DNA of 6,794 bases from Hyphomicrobiales bacterium (lineage in GTDB: Bacteria > Pseudomonadota > Alphaproteobacteria > Rhizobiales > JAJFHR01): NCBI GenBank assembly GCA_021775515.1, contig JAJFHR010000058.1:1-6794 (forward strand), given 5' to 3'. Below are positions 6,145 through 6,794 of this stretch, in pieces. The translations under genes were made by a program, and so were the position numbers. The notes beneath the pieces were generated by a model that saw only the letters and a list, made by a program, of their open reading frames with translations, ran no database searches and was not told the origin of the DNA. Within the stretch, counting starts at the first letter, position 1, and each line of letters begins with the position of its first letter.

Positions 6145-6794
6145 ATGCTTGAGCAACCCAAAGTATATGTAATTCACGAAAACAATGCCTGGCTACCGCC
6201 GTTGCGGAGCGCGTTTAACAAACTCGGCACGCCTTATGAAGAGTGGTTGCTTGATCAGACCATATCCGATCTGCAGCAACCTCCTCCCCAAGGCATCTAC
6301 TTTAACCGGATGAGCGCCTCCAACTATACGCGCGGTCATGCTCATTCCAACCAAAGCACCGACATAATATTACGCTGGCTCGAAGCCCATGGCCGACGGG
6401 TCATTAACGGCAGCTCGGTTTTACAACTCGAATTTTCAAAACCGACCCAGCATTTGCTGCTTGAGCAATCCGGTTTTGCCACGCCGCGCACCATTGTTGC
6501 TGTGGGGCGGGAGAAAATTGTCGAGGCAGCCAAAACTCTAGACCGTCGGCCGTTTATCCTCAAACCTGGACAGGGCGGCAAGGGACTGGGTGTACAACTT
6601 TTCGACACTGTAGAGGCGCTGGCGCAATTGATCGACACAAATGGCCTTCCTGATAGCGTGGATGATGTCTGGCTGGTTCAGGAAAAAATAGAGACTGGTG
6701 ATGATTTTATCACCCGCATGGAATTTGTCGGCGGCAAATTCGTCTATGCGGTCCGGGTTTATTCCGGCGGTAGTTTCGAGTTGTGCCCGGCGGA
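6145..6794 (+). CDS. ATP-grasp domain protein, RimK/glutathione synthetase-like (3' partial)
   Basis: An ATP-grasp ligase-type protein of which 216 residues are visible; the frame is still open at the window end. ATP-grasp enzymes join a carboxylate to an amine or similar nucleophile through an acyl-phosphate. Visible parts: an N-terminal pre-ATP-grasp region (about 6-90) with FNRMSAS (53-59) and TRGHAHS (62-68); EFSKPTQHLLLEQSGFATPRT (96-116, boundary of the ATP-binding part, with the usual Lys before the 'xTP' turn); the ATP-binding segment FILKPGQGGKGLGV (137-150) with Lys140 and a Gly-rich loop; VWLVQEKIE (165-173), the adenine-contacting strand with Glu170 or Lys171; then TRMEFVGGKFVYAVRV (180-195). 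The metal-binding C-terminal residues lie beyond the window. The start at 6145 has a good ribosome-binding site and its own promoter. The substrate cannot be told. No link to glycerol uptake is evident apart from adjacency. Confidence 0.85.
   Translation, partial: MLEQPKVYVIHENNAWLPPLRSAFNKLGTPYEEWLLDQTISDLQQPPPQGIYFNRMSASNYTRGHAHSNQSTDIILRWLEAHGRRVINGSSVLQLEFSKPTQHLLLEQSGFATPRTIVAVGREKIVEAAKTLDRRPFILKPGQGGKGLGVQLFDTVEALAQLIDTNGLPDSVDDVWLVQEKIETGDDFITRMEFVGGKFVYAVRVYSGGSFELCPA

Noticed and set aside
5987..6172. Plus-strand open frame of 61 codons in the gap before the ATP-grasp gene
   Set aside because: It has no good ribosome-binding site, runs across the predicted promoter and overlaps the well-supported ATP-grasp start in another frame.
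6342..6638. Minus-strand open frame of 98 codons opposite the ATP-grasp gene
   Set aside because: It is antisense to the conserved ATP-binding region and has low-complexity Ser/Pro-rich translation.

Overview
The window holds almost all of a glycerol-type ABC import locus of the kind described in Rhizobium leguminosarum (glpS-glpT-glpP-glpQ-glpU-glpV), followed by the start of an unrelated ATP-grasp ligase gene. All recognised genes are on the + strand. The protein families, the DUF2160 small membrane protein and the tight operon spacing point to an alphaproteobacterium, most likely in the Rhizobiales/Hyphomicrobiales. By eye the base composition is moderate rather than the high GC of typical Rhizobium, so the exact genus cannot be given. 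These glp names follow the rhizobial nomenclature. They are not the E. coli GlpT (glycerol-3-phosphate antiporter) or GlpQ (phosphodiesterase).

Layout: 1-1551, periplasmic substrate-binding protein (glpV-like), whose 5' end with the signal peptide lies outside the window. 1552-1779, a 228-base gap with a perfect 11-bp hairpin just after the glpV stop and a weaker hairpin further on. 1780-2847 and 2900-3967, two different 355-residue ABC ATPases (glpS-like and glpT-like). 3977-4843 and 4840-5643, two MalF/MalG-type permeases (glpP-like and glpQ-like) that overlap by four bases. 5676-5957, the small DUF2160 membrane protein (glpU-like). 5958-6144, a gap holding a good sigma70-type promoter and an unexplained antisense gene-like reading frame. 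6145 to the window end, an ATP-grasp (RimK/glutathione synthetase-like) protein cut off by the window.

How it works together: the binding protein would capture glycerol (or a related small polyol) in the periplasm and deliver it to the GlpP-GlpQ channel, which a GlpS-GlpT ATPase heterodimer would power. GlpU would be an accessory membrane subunit of unknown role. The most interesting point is that the two ATPases have complementary defects. GlpS keeps the LSGGQ signature but has Thr in place of the switch (H-loop) histidine. GlpT keeps the histidine but has a degenerate signature (LTADG). A head-to-tail heterodimer would therefore have one canonical and one degenerate ATP site, an arrangement best known from asymmetric ABC exporters. 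The gene order also differs from the rhizobial reference: the binding-protein gene comes first and is separated from the rest by a hairpin.
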